Assembly (NCBI GenBank): GCA_009760855.2
Contig: WPIO01000033.1
Location: 2,561,501 to 2,625,500 of the forward strand
Source: Cristatella mucedo
Taxonomy: Eukaryota; Bryozoa; Phylactolaemata; Cristatellidae
DNA length: 64,000 nucleotides
Direction: 5' to 3'
Each line of letters starts with the position of its first letter. The stretch's first letter is position 1. The position numbers and the translations under genes are program-made. A model generated the notes under the pieces. It saw nothing but the letters and a program-made list of their open reading frames with translations, did no database searches and was not told the origin of the DNA. Positions 47,419 through 62,746 of this stretch are shown here, in pieces.

Positions 47419-50400
47419 GTAATGTTATGCCTAATCGTGGCAATTAGCTGAGTCGTTCGAAGATGCACACGCCTTGACTGTCCTGCTTACGTTGTGCACC
47501 TTTATTTTGTCTAGCGTTTATCCTAATTCAAAGCCCATTACTGAAGCTTCGCCGTTCCAGATTTCTTATCCTTGAGGTTTGAGCTGGTTCTGCTTATTGG
47601 TAGGCCCGAATTGACTGCACTTTGCTGACTCTCGGTCGCGCGATGCTAGCATATGGATACTTTAAAAATAGGCTAGCACTGCACATCAAGGGTCATGTAC
47701 CATAACTTGTATGTACCTGCAGCTGTTCGAGTACTTGATGGTAGCTAACTAGCTTAGGTTGTTTTCAGTTGCTTTCCGGAAAGCACGTACAACCTTATCA
47801 ACCCAAGTCCAAGCAGGAATGTTACTTAGCTTGAGGATCAGACTATTAACGAATCGATCATGCTTGATTTGTAAAGCCCCAAACTTGATTCTCGAAGAGG
47901 CCCACCAGCTACCTTCACCCTGAGGCGTTTGAATGGAACAACAGGCCAGGGTCCTAGGCGAGTAGGGCTAAGACGCCACAATGTCCGGAGAAATTTTCAC
48001 GCCCCTCTCTATGGTAGTGTGGATATCCACACAGAGGGAAGACCCACCAAGCTGCTGAGGCCAGCCACCCTGCCCTGGAATCAGCACAGCGAACAGGCAG
48101 CAGCTGATGACCTGCCACTATCCTTGGCTAGCCTAACAGACCCAACTACTGGTCCGTCAGGCTTGCTCTGGGCAGCTATCCAGTGTGTCTAGCCAGTTGC
48201 ATACTTTAAGTAGGGTCTGTGAAAGACATGGGCTAAGAACATTACTGTTAAGATTGCTAGCTGCCCGTGGCCAGACTCATAGACAGCAACCCACACTAGT
48301 TAGTAACTTTACTAGTAGATCCCCCATATTGCTATTGTAGCCTTGATTTATCAAGTTTCGTCCATTGTGGTGATCTCTCATCGTCTACAGCCTGCTTGTG
48401 TCTGCTATGGTGCCCTGTGTCTCAGCCATAGCCAAGCTCTCAATAGTGCGGCTCTGTCATTGAGAGTCAGGCTGCAGTCACCTGTTTTCCCATATATTAC
48501 TTTCCAGCGCAGTGCGATAAATGACCAAGGCTGTTCTTGTGAAAGTGCATGCCCTAAATCTTAGAGCGGTGACTTCACCTGTACTTGTTCTGTAATTTTG
48601 TAATATCAGGACGTGTATGTTTGTTTGTGTGTATGTGTGTGTGTGTGTGTGCACTTTTGCACGCATTTGTGTACATATGCATACAACCGGTCAATTCTGA
48701 ACAGGGTAGGGCCTTGCTGCTAGATTCTCATTACATTACTTAGATTCTCCTTGGTCGCTCGCAGCATACGACACTATTGACAACCAGACCCTTTTGGAGC
48801 ACCTCTTGGCACGCCCAGGTAGCATCGGCACAGTGCTAAACTTTGTTAGGTCTGGCCTCAGTGAGAGTTATCTGAGTGCAGATGTATAGGCCTGCCGGTC
48901 ATTTATAGAGCCCTTAAGTGCAGGGCACCTTGGAGTTCGGTCTCAGGCCTCATTATTTTCCCTACCTCTGATCTCCCTCTGGCCTATGTAGGCGGCAAAC
49001 ACAATCTTGGCTCTCATTTCTATGCCAATGACTCTTAGTTCTACCTATTCTTTGGCTCTATCTCAGCCTTGCTCTGCGTCGAAATTTTTTGCCTCCCCTG
49101 CAGCCTGATTCGACAGCGTTCGCCGAGCTGGTTTGGTCTAGTGGTTAAGGTGCTTGCCCCGATTAAGGTCTGACTGAGGTCGTGGGCCTGAATAAGGATT
49201 AAGTTCTCTTGGGGCGCTATATAAATGAATTATATTTGTATTTTATTCTCATGTGGATTGCCACTTTACTTCCTGAAGCTCAAAAGTGATAAGACTTGGA
49301 CACTATTATAATAATAATATTGCATTTGTATAGCACCCTCCGAGAACTTATTCAACTCTTTGCAATGCTGCTACTGTCCAATTGACCTAGCTTCAGCTTA
49401 CAAGCATTGCAAAAATTAAGGCATGCTTAGACAAGTGTATGGCTGCCAAACTAGTTCTGGTGTTTGTGACATTCAATCGAGATAGCTGCAATTTCTTTGA
49501 TTCAGAACTCCCGGCCTGTGCCCTCAATCGCCTGCACCTGGTGCATAACTCAGCAGCTCCCCTGACCTGTCTTCATCGGATTACTTGCAGCATCACACAC
49601 TTTCTGCCTGAGCTTCATTGGCTCACCATTGAGCATAGCATCGCTACATATCCGACCTCCTCACTCCTCAAAAGTGCTCTAACACTCCCCACTCGTCGAC
49701 TTCAAAACAGCTGTTGTTTTGCCACTCATTTAAAAGGTGATAGTAACCAAGAGCTCTTAAGTAATTTGAGCCCAGTGTCTCTAGTGCTGCTCATATTAGC
49801 AGTCACGGAGTGCCTTGAGGCAGACCAGCTTAGTTCCAGTCAGGTTGTAGAGCTCATCATCCAGCAGAATCAGCACTACAGTAAATATATTGTGACCTCA
49901 TCAGGAATTTATACTCGAGTCCCTCTGCTTGCTTTGCTAGATCTTATGACTGTGTTTGATAAGCTCTATCTCAGTAAGAGATTTCAGAGCATAGATGTCA
50001 ACAAGCAGAAGTCCTCAGAGGAGCCTTTAAAGTACAGGTACCCCCTCCCCGGGGATCTGTGCTTGATCCTCTTCCTTTAACAATTTATACTGACTTTTGC
50101 CGATGCGATTGCCGAGCACAAGCTAGACTTCCATTTCAATGCTGATGACACACGGGTGTACCTATGCTTTAATCTTTCCCAGCCTTCCTGCACATCAAAC
50201 TCTCAACTCCATTGCAGTTTGTGTTGCCGACATTCACACTTGAATGGCAATTAAGTGTCTCAAATTGGATGACAATAATACTAGCTTAATAGTTATGGGA
50301 AACCTAGTGTTCATCAGAATAGGAAAGTTTAGTGCTCAAAATTGGCTCTGCTAGCATATCTTCTGTAGCACAAGTTTTTCTCTCACTTGTATGTACCTTC

Positions 50401-53400
50401 CTGTCTCTTGCTCCAGCCTACCCACCGAGCTTTCCAAGCAAGCCATCCAACGTGCTACTTGCTCTTCTGACTCAAGTCGTTTAGCTGTGCTTGTAACCAA
50501 CCTCAAATCCTGTGGAGAACTAGCCTTAGTGTGTGTACTCCCAAAGCCTGGAACTCTTATCCCAACTGACGTCACGACACCCCCTGACTTGACAGCATAT
50601 AAAAAAAAAACTAAAAACGCACCCACTCCTCACAGTTGGGCCACACTCTTTCACTGACTGGCATGGCCCTCCATAGCTTGGGTCCTTCATATCTTGCTGA
50701 ACTACTGGACCTGTATCAGCGTCCCAGTGCTTTCAGGTCCTCTGGGGCCAATACAATGGCTGTATCTTTTCTACTCTTAACGAACGTTGGCGACAGAAGC
50801 TTTTGCTCTGCAGGATCTAGACTGTGGAACTTACCTCCACTATTCTGAGGCAACGACATCTACTCTCCTGCTGCCGACTTTGGCTCTTCACTTCCTGCCA
50901 ACCTGAGCTGCTACTTTCACGGTGACATTCTCTTGGTTGCGTGAGATGTCTGTTGGCTATCGTTATATAGAAAACTCTTGCATAGCCCATGTAGTCCTTG
51001 TGGCATAATGGAGTTACAGACCGAGATAGATTGCATTACACAATATTTGCTGGGTAAGTGAATTGCCGTCTGTGTGCTTATGTGAGCTGACACTGTGCTT
51101 GTTGTCACTTACCAAATGTTTACCTTATTGCTGTAGCTGTAGAGGAGTCATGGGGGCTTTTGCCACACTTTCAAAAGGCAGTGAGTTGCCTGCTGAATGA
51201 CTCGAGCTCACAGCCGGGGTCTTGGAGTGCAAGCATATTACCGTGAACTGTGAGATCCTTACCGTTGGCCTGGGGACCTTTGGTGTGCATTCTCCCTCTT
51301 TTCTTCGTTACCACTGCATTTTGTGCAAATGTAACACGACTTATTTCCCAAACTATAAGTTAGTAATTATCCCTCGTCATCGGATTTTGTCAAGGAAGTT
51401 TCTCCCCTTTGTTGCAATTTGTTTAAGTAATGCTCTGCTCTCATCGTTTTAGAGCCTAGTGCAATGGATGTGGCACATGCTGCGTGCCCATCAGGCGATG
51501 ATGCTCCCATGCCAGAGAGTACAGAAAAGACTGGTAGGTGCTGTGACTCCATCTGACGCCGTTATTATGAGCAGTTATGCCAGTTTTCGTTAAGTTGGTT
51601 GCCACCGAGGACATATGTATAAAGATGGGTACCGAAAAAAATGCCATAAAGCCTCTGTAGCTCGTGATGAAAATGGCTGCTAGGCTTTGTCAATAAATCC
51701 CAGAGGTTGAGCCATGTGTCTCCTTTGCTGAAGGAGGTGCAATGGCTCTCGATAGGTCAATGGATACAGAGCAAAATTCTTACACTGCCCCACAAGGCCT
51801 GCCATGGCTTGGCTCGTTCACACCTGGCTGAACTGCGGCACCAGTCTCTACCTCTTTATGGCCTCAGGTCTGCTAAGGAAAATACATGAGCTGATTCATT
51901 CCTCAGCTTAAAGGCCGTTGGGGACAGCAGCTTTTGCTCTGCAGGTCCTGGACTGTGGAACTCACTTCAACAATTCTTATGCCACGACATCGATTCTCCT
52001 GCTGCCGATTATGGCACATCCTTTCCAGCAGTCCCGAGCTGCTCCTTCCATGCTAATCACGCCCTAAACTGCCCTTCTGACTTAGCTATGCTCTCCTGAC
52101 TCTGCTATGCTTCCCACTTTTTCTTTGTTGAGTGAGACGAAGTCTGTTGGCTACCGAATTCGTACCGAAAGCCGCTTAAGCTGTGAGTGCGCTATACAAA
52201 ACTCTCCTGCATAACACCCACGTAGTCTTTATGACTTTGTGGAGTTGCAGACAGAAATACATTACATTACATTACATGCTTCTGACTTTCACTGTGTTAC
52301 GTAAGATGAAGTCTGTTGGCTACAGTATGTGCACTAAAAGCCGCTTAGGCTTTGAATGCACAATAGAAAGCTGTCCATCGCGTAACACCCACTTAATATT
52401 TGTTGCTTTGTAGAGTTACAGCCGGACATATGCTACATACCGAGAGTTCTCAGACTGACTAGAACAGTTTTGATTATAGTATCATAATCTGGCCGTGGCC
52501 ACATCACACAGCTTGTGCATTTCCACAAATTCTATCGATACAGCATGTATTCACATTCACACGTAACCTTGGCAGGTGCTAAGACAACTAGGTACATCTG
52601 TGCTGACGCCATCAAGCTTTTGCAGTTGCTGTTACCCCTTGTTGCTGCCTCCTCTGTCTTGTCGTAGTTGCATTGATGCCCAAAAGTTGGTGTGCCGTCA
52701 GAGCCACGTCGATGGCTGGATTAGGCAGTTCTTCAGCCAATGGTCGAGACCTGAAAACGCGGTCATTGGGCGTTGAAAAAACGTAAGAGATCTGCTGGAT
52801 CAGCAGCACCGTTTACATAGTGGCTAACGAGTAGTTTCTTTCACCCTGCTTTCGGTTGACAATTAAGGATTGCCTGATGCAGGACTCTACCCACAACCTG
52901 ACCCGTGAAGTGCATGCACATTATTGTTTACGTTATTATGTACCTTATTGTGTACCTTATCGCTGGGCTAAGACCCAGTGGCAACAGGAATAGTTAATGA
53001 GCCCCTCAGCTGAGTGAGGTCGTAACTGACCTCGTGCTGTGGTTAGGCATTTGTGTGCTTTGCAGCTACCAGTGTTGCAAAGGCCCCAAACACATACGCC
53101 ATTATTGCATCTTATTGACTTGCCTGTTTTAAGGATGCCTATGTTGTGTACTAGGATCTTCGGCTGAAGCTGCTGCGTCGGCAGATCTTTGTGCATCCAA
53201 TGCAGTAGTCGAAGATGCTTTGGAAGACGAGGGTGATCTCGAAGTTCGAGCTGAACAGGTTAAAACAAAGAGGAAACCTGCAGAAGTGGTAGTCAAAGAT
53301 AAGAAAGAACCTGTTAACATTGTTTTCATTGGACATGTAGGTGAGTCGCCACATGCATATTCGTGCTCAACTTTGTGCAAGTTATTCCAACCTTAATCAA

Positions 53401-56400
53401 TTGAAACGCTTCCTTTTCAGCATATGTAAAGCTCCTAGAACTGGGTTTAATTCTCTCGGGGTGCACTAAAAGTGTATTATTTTTATTCTTATTATTATTG
53501 GTGATATGATGAGGTTGTTACATGCATACATGGAAGGGGTAGCTAGCTAGATAGAGCAAGGTAAGCTTTCAGCTTTCATAAAAAATAAATTACTGCCCTG
53601 TCTGGCTAAGCCCCTTGGCTGCTGTTTGTTCTACTGTTGCATCACGTTCTTACTTTTTTGGCAGCCCCACAATTTGAGATTACGATATGGTGTGTTTGTG
53701 CGTACGTGTGTGTCCGCACATGTTGACTGTGGTGTGGCTTATGATGTTGGTTTAATGAAGCAAGCTAGATTACTATGTGGTTAACAATTGACTATGTGAT
53801 GCCTGGCAGCTTTTATTGGAGCTATGTGTAGAGATGTATTACTTACAGTTCGAACTATATCGTGTCCTGAATATTAAGCATTAATAAGGTCGTCTGTAAC
53901 TTCTATTACTGCATCTTGTAGATGCTGGTAAATCTACAATTGGTGGCCATCTCATGTAAGTAGCATTGTGGCTCCTAATTTATGCTTTCCTGTCCTATAA
54001 TTATGTCAGGCTCCGGTACCAGATTCGTGTTAATTGTGACGATAGTCTTGGCATAGATAAACAAGGAAACTGTTTATACTGATTGCCCGTCATTCATACT
54101 GCCCCTGCACTGTTTACTGTCCAGCAGTTAAGTTGCGATCGAAATTATTAAGAATGCTTGTTATTTATTCACAAAAAATTTTTTTCCTGCCTCTATTAGC
54201 CGAGGCCTCGTGTTTTGAGATTTGTTGAGATGGCAGCAGTAGGGTAAAATAGCTATTAAAGCTGAGCCAAATACCCGATTTGTGTAGTGTGAACGGATTA
54301 TCCTGCTTTAAATTTCTTGCTTTACCGTGTCATGCTTACCTTTTAAATTGAACCCTAGCAAGTGGTGCCGAAAGCAGGCAAGCATCTTACAACTGCACCA
54401 TTTGAACAGACTGTGGGTTTGTTCAGTTAGAAGAGATTTACAGTCTCTTTGGTAAAAATCTGCAGATCGTAGTTACTGTGTTAGAGTAAAACATTTTTGC
54501 CTCATTTTGTTGAAATATTGATGGCGTTTCCAAATGGACTAACAGTCAACAAGACAAGTGCTTCATTGACTTAATTTGAGAGCGTTTTAGGTTATAGCAT
54601 AGGCTGATCAAGTAGCTTCACTGAGGCTTCGTAGTACAGCCTTGCTCTACTGACTGCTGTGCTTCCATTTGAATGCAAGTAAATGACCATGTACAAGGCT
54701 TTACTCTTTCTATGAGGGCCTGGTTGGGGTAGTGCACATGCATGCAGTGCTTTCATGGCGATTTGTAATGCTGCCAATGGTTGCTGACCATCAGCTATCA
54801 TGCTCTAGTAAACTGACATACCTGCTTGGTCTTACGAAAACATGTGGTAGCAATGGAGGATAGGGCACCAATTAGAAGCAGTTAGAATACCATTCCATTT
54901 CTGGTACATCTTGGAAATTGTGTGGACAGAGAACTGGTGGTTATTCGAAGTTAGCTCTAAATTTGTGCAGCGATGTCAAACAAATTTGTGCAGAGGTGGC
55001 AAACAATTATGCATGCATGCATTTGTGCATGCTTGCACAATTGTTGTGTATGATGTGTATGTGCAAGCATGTTCCGAACAGAGCTAAAATAGGGGGTGAT
55101 GCAATTGTGAGACATTATGCAAGTGTGTGTGCACATGTGTGCTCGTTGTGTATGTGCAAGCATTTGGTTCCTAAATATATGGCGATGCAAGTTGTGATGG
55201 TGTGTGACCATTCTGGTCATCAAGCAGAGTGGTCTAACAGATGCTCAATCTCATCTTAATTGAATGTGTAACCTAGATTGCATGGAAGCTTGCATTGACA
55301 GTTTTTTGCATCTTGCTATGTGCCTTATATTTAATTCGTAAACCTATTTACAGTGCTGGCCTAAAAATGGATGTACCTGACAGGGCTTCTTACTTTGAGT
55401 TTCTTGATGTATTCCTTATAAACTGCACAAAGCAATTTGGCAGATCCTTATTTGGCGCTAGTGCAAGTAGCTCAGCCACCTGTCCGATTTGAACCCAGTA
55501 GAATGACTATGGAGAAATATCGACAGGCGGCTGAGGCCGGGTGTTCGGCCTGCACTAGTAGCCAACCTGTTCAGTAAAACTCAGGCTCTTTGGAATGTGC
55601 AACAGTTTAAGAGAGCATAAAACCTGGTAGCTTTTATTACAGGCCAGACAAGGGAGGTCATAAGTAATCGTGAATGGATGACGTCACACTAAACGTATGT
55701 GCTCGCGCTCACACACAGTATGTTTTTGGGTTGTCAATACATATTTTCTAATGCCTAGCAGTACGCTTGGCATCGTAGGAGGCCCTCTCATTACCCAAAC
55801 AAATTTACAGCCGCAAGCAGTGACCCTACTGCAAGGATTTTTGCATCTGTATTTAGACACAGAATGAGCTGTACATTGGGTGGTGAATTGAATTGCTGCT
55901 TTTGAGGCATGAGGACCTGCATGTCGGCCAACTTATCTGAACTAAATGACGATAAAGTTTACTCCTATTAGGAAACCCCCTCTGAGTATAACTAGAATAA
56001 GTGACTTAGCTTATAACTGGAAGTGCCGTTGTGAGACTACGTGGAGTGCTCGAAATTTGGGTGCCCACTTGAACTGCTGCCTAGTGCTTGACCTAGGAAA
56101 GTTTTCGTAGCCTCCACAGTTAGTCACCATAGGGGCTGCTTACTGCAGTGGCTAAGGATGCATGGCTACTGCAACCTTGGTGTTAGCTTGGCTGCCAAGA
56201 AAACCATTAATAATTGGTGCCGAATGCAGTCCTAGCTTGTTTCGTAAGTTCAAGACGTTCAGTCACGGTTACCCTTTGCATACAGGCTGTGGTGGCTAGC
56301 TGTTGATTAGTGGATGGCCTGCAATGGCTGCCTGCATTATGATAGCTTGCTGAACTACAATGTTTGACTCTTCTTGGCCACCACCCCTAATCGTCTTTGG

Positions 56401-59400
56401 ACTGAAATGCTTTCTTTCCAGCATCTTTTAAGTGTGTAGATAAAGGTTTAGTTCTCTTATGGCACTATGCAGTTGAGACTCTGGAACTCAACGCCAAAAT
56501 TCCTGCCTAACGACGCTATCTTCACTGCTGCTGCTGACTCAAGATACTTCCCTGCCAGCCGCTATGCCCTGCTACTTGCATGCTACTTCTGTCAGTCTCC
56601 CAGATCCAGCTACGGTCCTCAGTTTTTCCTTGAATATGCTACTAGAGCATTTTCTTAGCTCTTTAAGAGAACAGAATGCTTTACCGTAGACCGGAAATAA
56701 GTGTATCAAATGATTAGTGAGAACATGCCATGTTCATGGGCACTTTCGTCCTTTTTGCTTCGGTTTAATGTGCAAAGGCACATTGCTGTTTTTCTACACT
56801 TTTGCTTTCCTACATAGAACTGATCCGTGCCTGCATAATGTAAGCCAGTCTTCTAAGAATTTTGAGGTTGGTTTGAGAGCCAGTTAAACGACCGGAGTGA
56901 GAAAAGCAGTTCGTACGATGTGAAGCCTGATTAGGAAGTATTTCCGATAGTTTGACTGGAGCAGGAAGCTGAATTGGCCTCAAAGTGAGAGTGGGAGAAC
57001 CTTAAATGTGATGTGCTCTTTCATTTGGAGCCAGTGCATGTCTGAGAAGTAGTGTACAGTGGAAATAGAACAGATCTCCTTTCCATTGCTGAGGTCGCGT
57101 ATTCTAATTCCTGAGTACGACAAGGTACATCCTCTATTTTTAGCGCTACGATATGTGTATCTCTGGGGTGTATTATATGTAGTATGAAAATCCGATTGAC
57201 CATTTAGCTGCGTATTTTTTATATTTTAGCTTGGAAGATAATACCGACTGAGTCCGATGTGCTTGCCTTTTGTTCACAGTTTCGGTCCTGATTGCCTTCG
57301 AACATCAATCTCTATTTGATGCAAAGCGGTTGTCCTATGAGCAGCTTGATCCATTTTGCTGAAAGCGTGTTCTCCTTATTCTAGTTGCGGAAACTGGAAT
57401 GTGAAAGCCATGTGCCCATTGCTTTCAAGTGTGGGCACCGGTCTTCATTGTTGGTTTTTTAATTATAGGCAAAGTCATGTTCTTACGAGTTGTTTGGTGC
57501 ATCTGACCTCTACTGGTTTGATTAGATCTTGATTCTGGCTGTAGCTGCCCTTGAAGGGCTCATTTTCTGTGCTCCAAACCGTTTCTGTAATTGCACCTAA
57601 CAGGTATCTGACGGGCATGGTTGATAAGCGCACGCTGGAGAAATATGAAAAAGAAGCCAAGGAACTGAATCGCGAGTCTTGGTAAGCATTAGAGACCGGA
57701 ATGCTTATGCATGCAAAGACGGTCAAAGCTTATGTTAGTTTCCTTAACTTTATCTTTGGCGTTCATGGCGTTTACCAGAGATGCAAAGTGTGGCTGGGCT
57801 CTCCTGAATGGGGCCGATGCTTTTGGATTGAATACCATGAGTTCAGTAGAGTCCTTAATGTTTGTGCATTGTGCTACACTGTGGTCATTCATACAAACGT
57901 GTTGGTAGGCAGCATGTAGGAGGATGTGTGACGATGCCGTCCTGTATGTGGTCACCAGAAATGGGCTGAACGTTACATGCCTCATCATATATAATCTTTA
58001 AACATTTCCAGTTGTTTCTGAAGGTGCTTGGTTTTATTGGATATGGTTATTTTGACGCCTTACGTGTTATATTTTTATTTTTGCTCACCATGAGTTGTGA
58101 TTTATAATTTCATGCACGTGCACATTAAACGTAACGGCAGCTGGTCGCCGGGTTCACTGAACGTGCAGTTAAGTTACTTATGTTTGGATTTACCTTTCAA
58201 TTCAAATAACACCAAAAGTTCCTAACTTTGTCTGCTCCCAAGATGATCTATGCCGTATTGACCTGTTTCTATAGCACTGCTGTGTTAAGGTATAATGGTG
58301 TAAATGCTGATTAAATAAGATGTCATGCTTTGTATTTCCAGACATGGTGAGATTAGTCAGTGAAGCAGCCCTGCTTGATCTACCTTCTTGTAGTTGGCAC
58401 TCTATCTGAAGAGATAGTGCTTTTAGGCCATCTTACTACTGTGGGCACGACCTATGACAAGGGGCCTGTAAGCATTGTTGTACCATACGTTATTGCAATA
58501 ATATTTTGGGAGTCTTGATATAGTGGAGGCGTGTCTGTCTCTTGATGGTGTTGCCCCTGAGGCTTAGCCCAGGGGTAAGGTGCTTACTCATCACGACCCC
58601 GGGTCGTGGGTTCGAGTCCTGCAGTGGTTGATCCTTTATTGACCACTGCAAGTGGTGGTGATACCGACTGTTCTGCTGCTATATAAATGCGGCTGTTGCA
58701 GCAGCTTACTATTTCATTTCATACGCAATGGACGGCATGCCGAACAACAATCTCAACTACTCTCGTGGTTTTTAATTAGCGAGCGATGAACTTGGTCTTA
58801 CATGGATGAGGGAGTGGGGGCTGCCTGAAAGGCATTTTAAGAAAGGTATGGAGGTTGCCAATCCAGATGCGAACATAGATATTGCTGAACATGTCACCAT
58901 TAGACCTTATGCGATCAAGAAACGGTAAGGCATGCTTTTGGCAATATGTGGGGAAATGATTGCTTAAACTTGGCCTGGTGTGTGAAGGCACGGCTCGATA
59001 TTTGTCTGTCGGTCTGCCTTGAAGTTAGCATAGAAGTCTACCTGGAGAGGGTTACTGAGGAGTTTTACTGAACTGTAGCATACTGAGAGTGGTTGCTTAC
59101 CAGAAGGTGAGCAACTCTTAGCAGTGCACATGGATGCCTGGCTGCTAAGAATTTTTTTTAAGAAGGTATAGTGAAGAATCTTTCAAATGTGCTAGGTGTA
59201 TGTACACTAGTGGCCATAAGTTTTGCCACTCTTGGCCTACTGTGAGTAGGGTCAAGGTATCTCAGCCGATAGCTGTTGGAACTACTGTAAATTGATGGTA
59301 AATACTAACGAATATGTTTAGATTCATTGGCTATCAGAAAGCAGTGTTTTGGTCTGTAACTTTTGCTCAGCAGGGCGTCTGAGTGCTGAACGGGGGGGGG

Positions 59401-62400
59401 GGGAATCCGGCAGTAGGCATATCTGTTGATGCCCTCCTTAGCAACCGGATAACTTCAATGCCGATGGTCGGCTGTGGTTCCGGATTTCGGTGGCTGGGTG
59501 GGAAGTATTACTCTGCTCACCCTTGGGCATGGTACACGATAATTATTATAGAAACATCTACTATTAGAGAAAATCTGTATCGTGGTTGTATTTTTAAATA
59601 TGGCTGCCACCCTACATGTAGCATTTGCAGACTTCTTTGTCTAATAGAAGGTGCGACGTAGTCTTGTTGTGCTAGCCCACAGGGAAAGTTGGGCAGACGC
59701 CCAGTGACTTTGGCCTACATCGGCAGACAGTATCAAAACATTCGTGCACTACTAGCAGCTATGGCAAAGGGAGGTCGCCTTACTGATTTTGTCAAGTGCC
59801 AGCTATGGTCAGCTTGGAATAAGCAAAAAGCTGCCCGATATAGCATTCGGAAAATGTCTGTGCTAGGGACGATGAAGGACCAGCCTGTGTCTGGGTGCCC
59901 TCGGGCTTCTACTATGAGGGATGGTCGGCTCCTGAAAATGTAGTGTCTGAAGGCCTGCTTTGCCTCTGCTCGAGTCTATGCCAAAGCACTCGAGCTTACC
60001 ACCGACAAGATCCTCAGTGAACAGACGATGAGGCGAAGGCTCGACGAACAGGGGCTCATGATGGCAAGGGGTGGCAAAGGAAGCTCTGCCACTGAAGAAA
60101 GCCCGTGAGGAAGCACGTCTTATATCGGCGTGGCAGCACAGCCACTGGACTACTGGTTATTCTTTACCGACAAATTACGCCGTGTATGGCAGCTGCAAAT
60201 GCCGAACCTACGTTCGACACAAGAGTGACGAAGCATGTGCTGATGTCTCCTTGCAACACACTATGAAGTTCGGGTTCGGATCAGTGATGATGTGGGGAGG
60301 CTTTGTAGCAGGCGATGTAGGGGCCGAAATTCACCGAATTGAAGGCATAATGAGTAAAGACGGCGGCTACGTGCGAATCCTGGACGACGTTGCTGTTCCC
60401 AGTACATTGCGACTGCTAGGCGCTAATTTTATATAGCACTAGGACAACGATCCGAAATATACTATCAAAGTTGTGCTGCCGTTTCTCGACAGGTTCATTT
60501 CACACGCTTGCAATGGCCGAGTCAGAGCCCGGACCTTAACCTGATTGAACAGCTGTGGGATGAGGTTCAGCTTCGGCTAACAGCTCTAGGCACTAACGTT
60601 AGATCTCCGGCCGAATTATGGGACACATTGCAAGCGGTCTGGCATGCTGTACCATTCGAGGTAACCGTGAAATTCGTCGAGTCCATGTCAGTCCGAATAG
60701 CAGAAGCGGTCGCTAATCGGTTAGGTGCCACATCCTGCTAGATTTAGTGTTTCTACTGCCCATGCTGCTGTTTCTGTGTTGAAAAATTCTGTTGGACTGT
60801 ATTGTTTACTTTCGCATTAATTTCACTCGTTCGGACGCTCCAGGAAGACTTTAAAACTGCCTACAGCAATAGTCGACCAGGTGGCCATAGTTGGAGTGGG
60901 TGTGGCAATAGTTATTGCCGCTGTTGTGTTCCCACTTTTTGAATACTGCGCAATAAAAAAAACAGCATTTTACTGGTTAATTTAGAGGGGCTTTTCTGTG
61001 AATGACCCACTTCCATTACTCGATTTACTCGTTTAGTCATTCTATAGCACAAGCTCATGTAATCCGAGATGTCTGGCTTTAGAAGGATTTACTTGCAGGT
61101 CGAAGCGTGCAATCCTTTGCGGTACCATATTAGGCTTTAATGTTGTATTAAGAGTTTCTACTAGCAAGATATGTTGACCCGCTTGCCTATTTAGAATTGT
61201 ATGGGCTGCATGCCTAGCAGGAGCAGCAGTGCCTGTTTGCTCACTTACCTTGTTTCCACTTGATAATCGTAACCCTCGCACCGTAAAATGGTGCTTGCAC
61301 CTAACGGCTTAGGCCACTGGTTCGAGTCACGTAGCTCGAAATGCATGATTGCCAGCTGGGAGCTGGGTGAAAGCCACTGAGGCTCTTCTGCCGATACCAA
61401 ATTGAGGCCGTTGAATCGGTCGATTTTTCTCTCCCCCCTTTTTTACCCGATAATTGTGTTGTGTTGTGTGTAAAGTTGGCCTGGCTGTGTCTAGGTACTT
61501 GTCCTGGGCCTTGGACACAAATATAGAAGAAAGAGAAAAGGGCAAGACCGTCGAAGTTGGCCGGGCATACTTTGAGACTGAGCATAAGCACTTCACGGTT
61601 CTCGATGCACCCGGCCATCGCAGCTTCGTACCCAATATGATTGGCGGTGCTTCACAGGCTGACATAGCTGTACTGGTAAGATGTGCTTGCGTGTGTAGCC
61701 GTTTGCTCGATTGCTCGTCTCTTCTGCTGCATTATGCCGAGGTGCACCTTGTGCTTCTTTTTTGGGGCAGGTGATATCTGCTCGCAAAGGCGAATTTGAA
61801 ACAGGTTTTGAGCGTGGAGGCCAGACCCGGGAGCACGCCATGCTTGTCAAGACGGCAGGTGTCAAGCATCTCGTTATACTTATCAACAAAATGGACGATC
61901 CCACTGTGGAATGGTCCGAGGAACGGTTCGTGTTCGGTTGCTTTTAACTTTGTCAGCTCAAAAGTGTAGCCTTGCCTCACTGCATGAAACAGCTGTCGTT
62001 TATTCTTCTATATGCTGCTGATGTCGACTGTATGTGCATGTGGCTCTGGCAGCACCGGTTTCCTATTTGTGGGACTTGCTCCATCACTTAGGGTTACGTA
62101 AACCTGACCCGATGATTTAACAGCACACGTTTTTGTAGGTTACCACTGAAGCCATACTTGGATGCTCACCTATTTCCCGGTCTTAGCAGCCCTATGGTCT
62201 TGGCCCAGGGTGCTGCGGTCGTACCTCATTACTCAGATCGTAGTTTCGAGTCCTGAAGCTTGCTATTCTTCATTGGCCACTGCAAGAGGGTATAGCTGCT
62301 CTAAGACTGCTGCTTCTAGATAGATGAGGCTCGTGATTCAGATGACCTTTATTTTTATCACGGGCCGAGATCCCCTCTTAATAGTTATGCTAGCAAGCTG

Positions 62401-62678
62401 GAATGTTCGTGTCGATCGTCATCTGCCCGTGCCAGTCGGTTGGACTCCCAGTCCTGGTTTGGCCCATGTATAAGGTGCTCATCTTGAGTGACCAATGTCA
62501 TGGGCTCGAGCCCCGTGGCATATGTAAAGCTCCTGAGTAGAGATTAAGTTCTTTTATCTAGTATATACAGATGAATTGTTTATTTTTTATCGAGGGCACT
62601 CTATCCGGCACTGTCGTTTCAAGAATGGCCAAGGACATCTTAGAAAAACGAGGGCAGATAACTTCAATCTTCAGAGCA

Positions 62679-62746
<68 letters not shown>

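Noticed and set aside
58559-58640. tRNA gene
   Set aside because: A and B boxes are present, but no complete cloverleaf with acceptor stem forms. The sequence continues into the SINE body and recurs in many copies.
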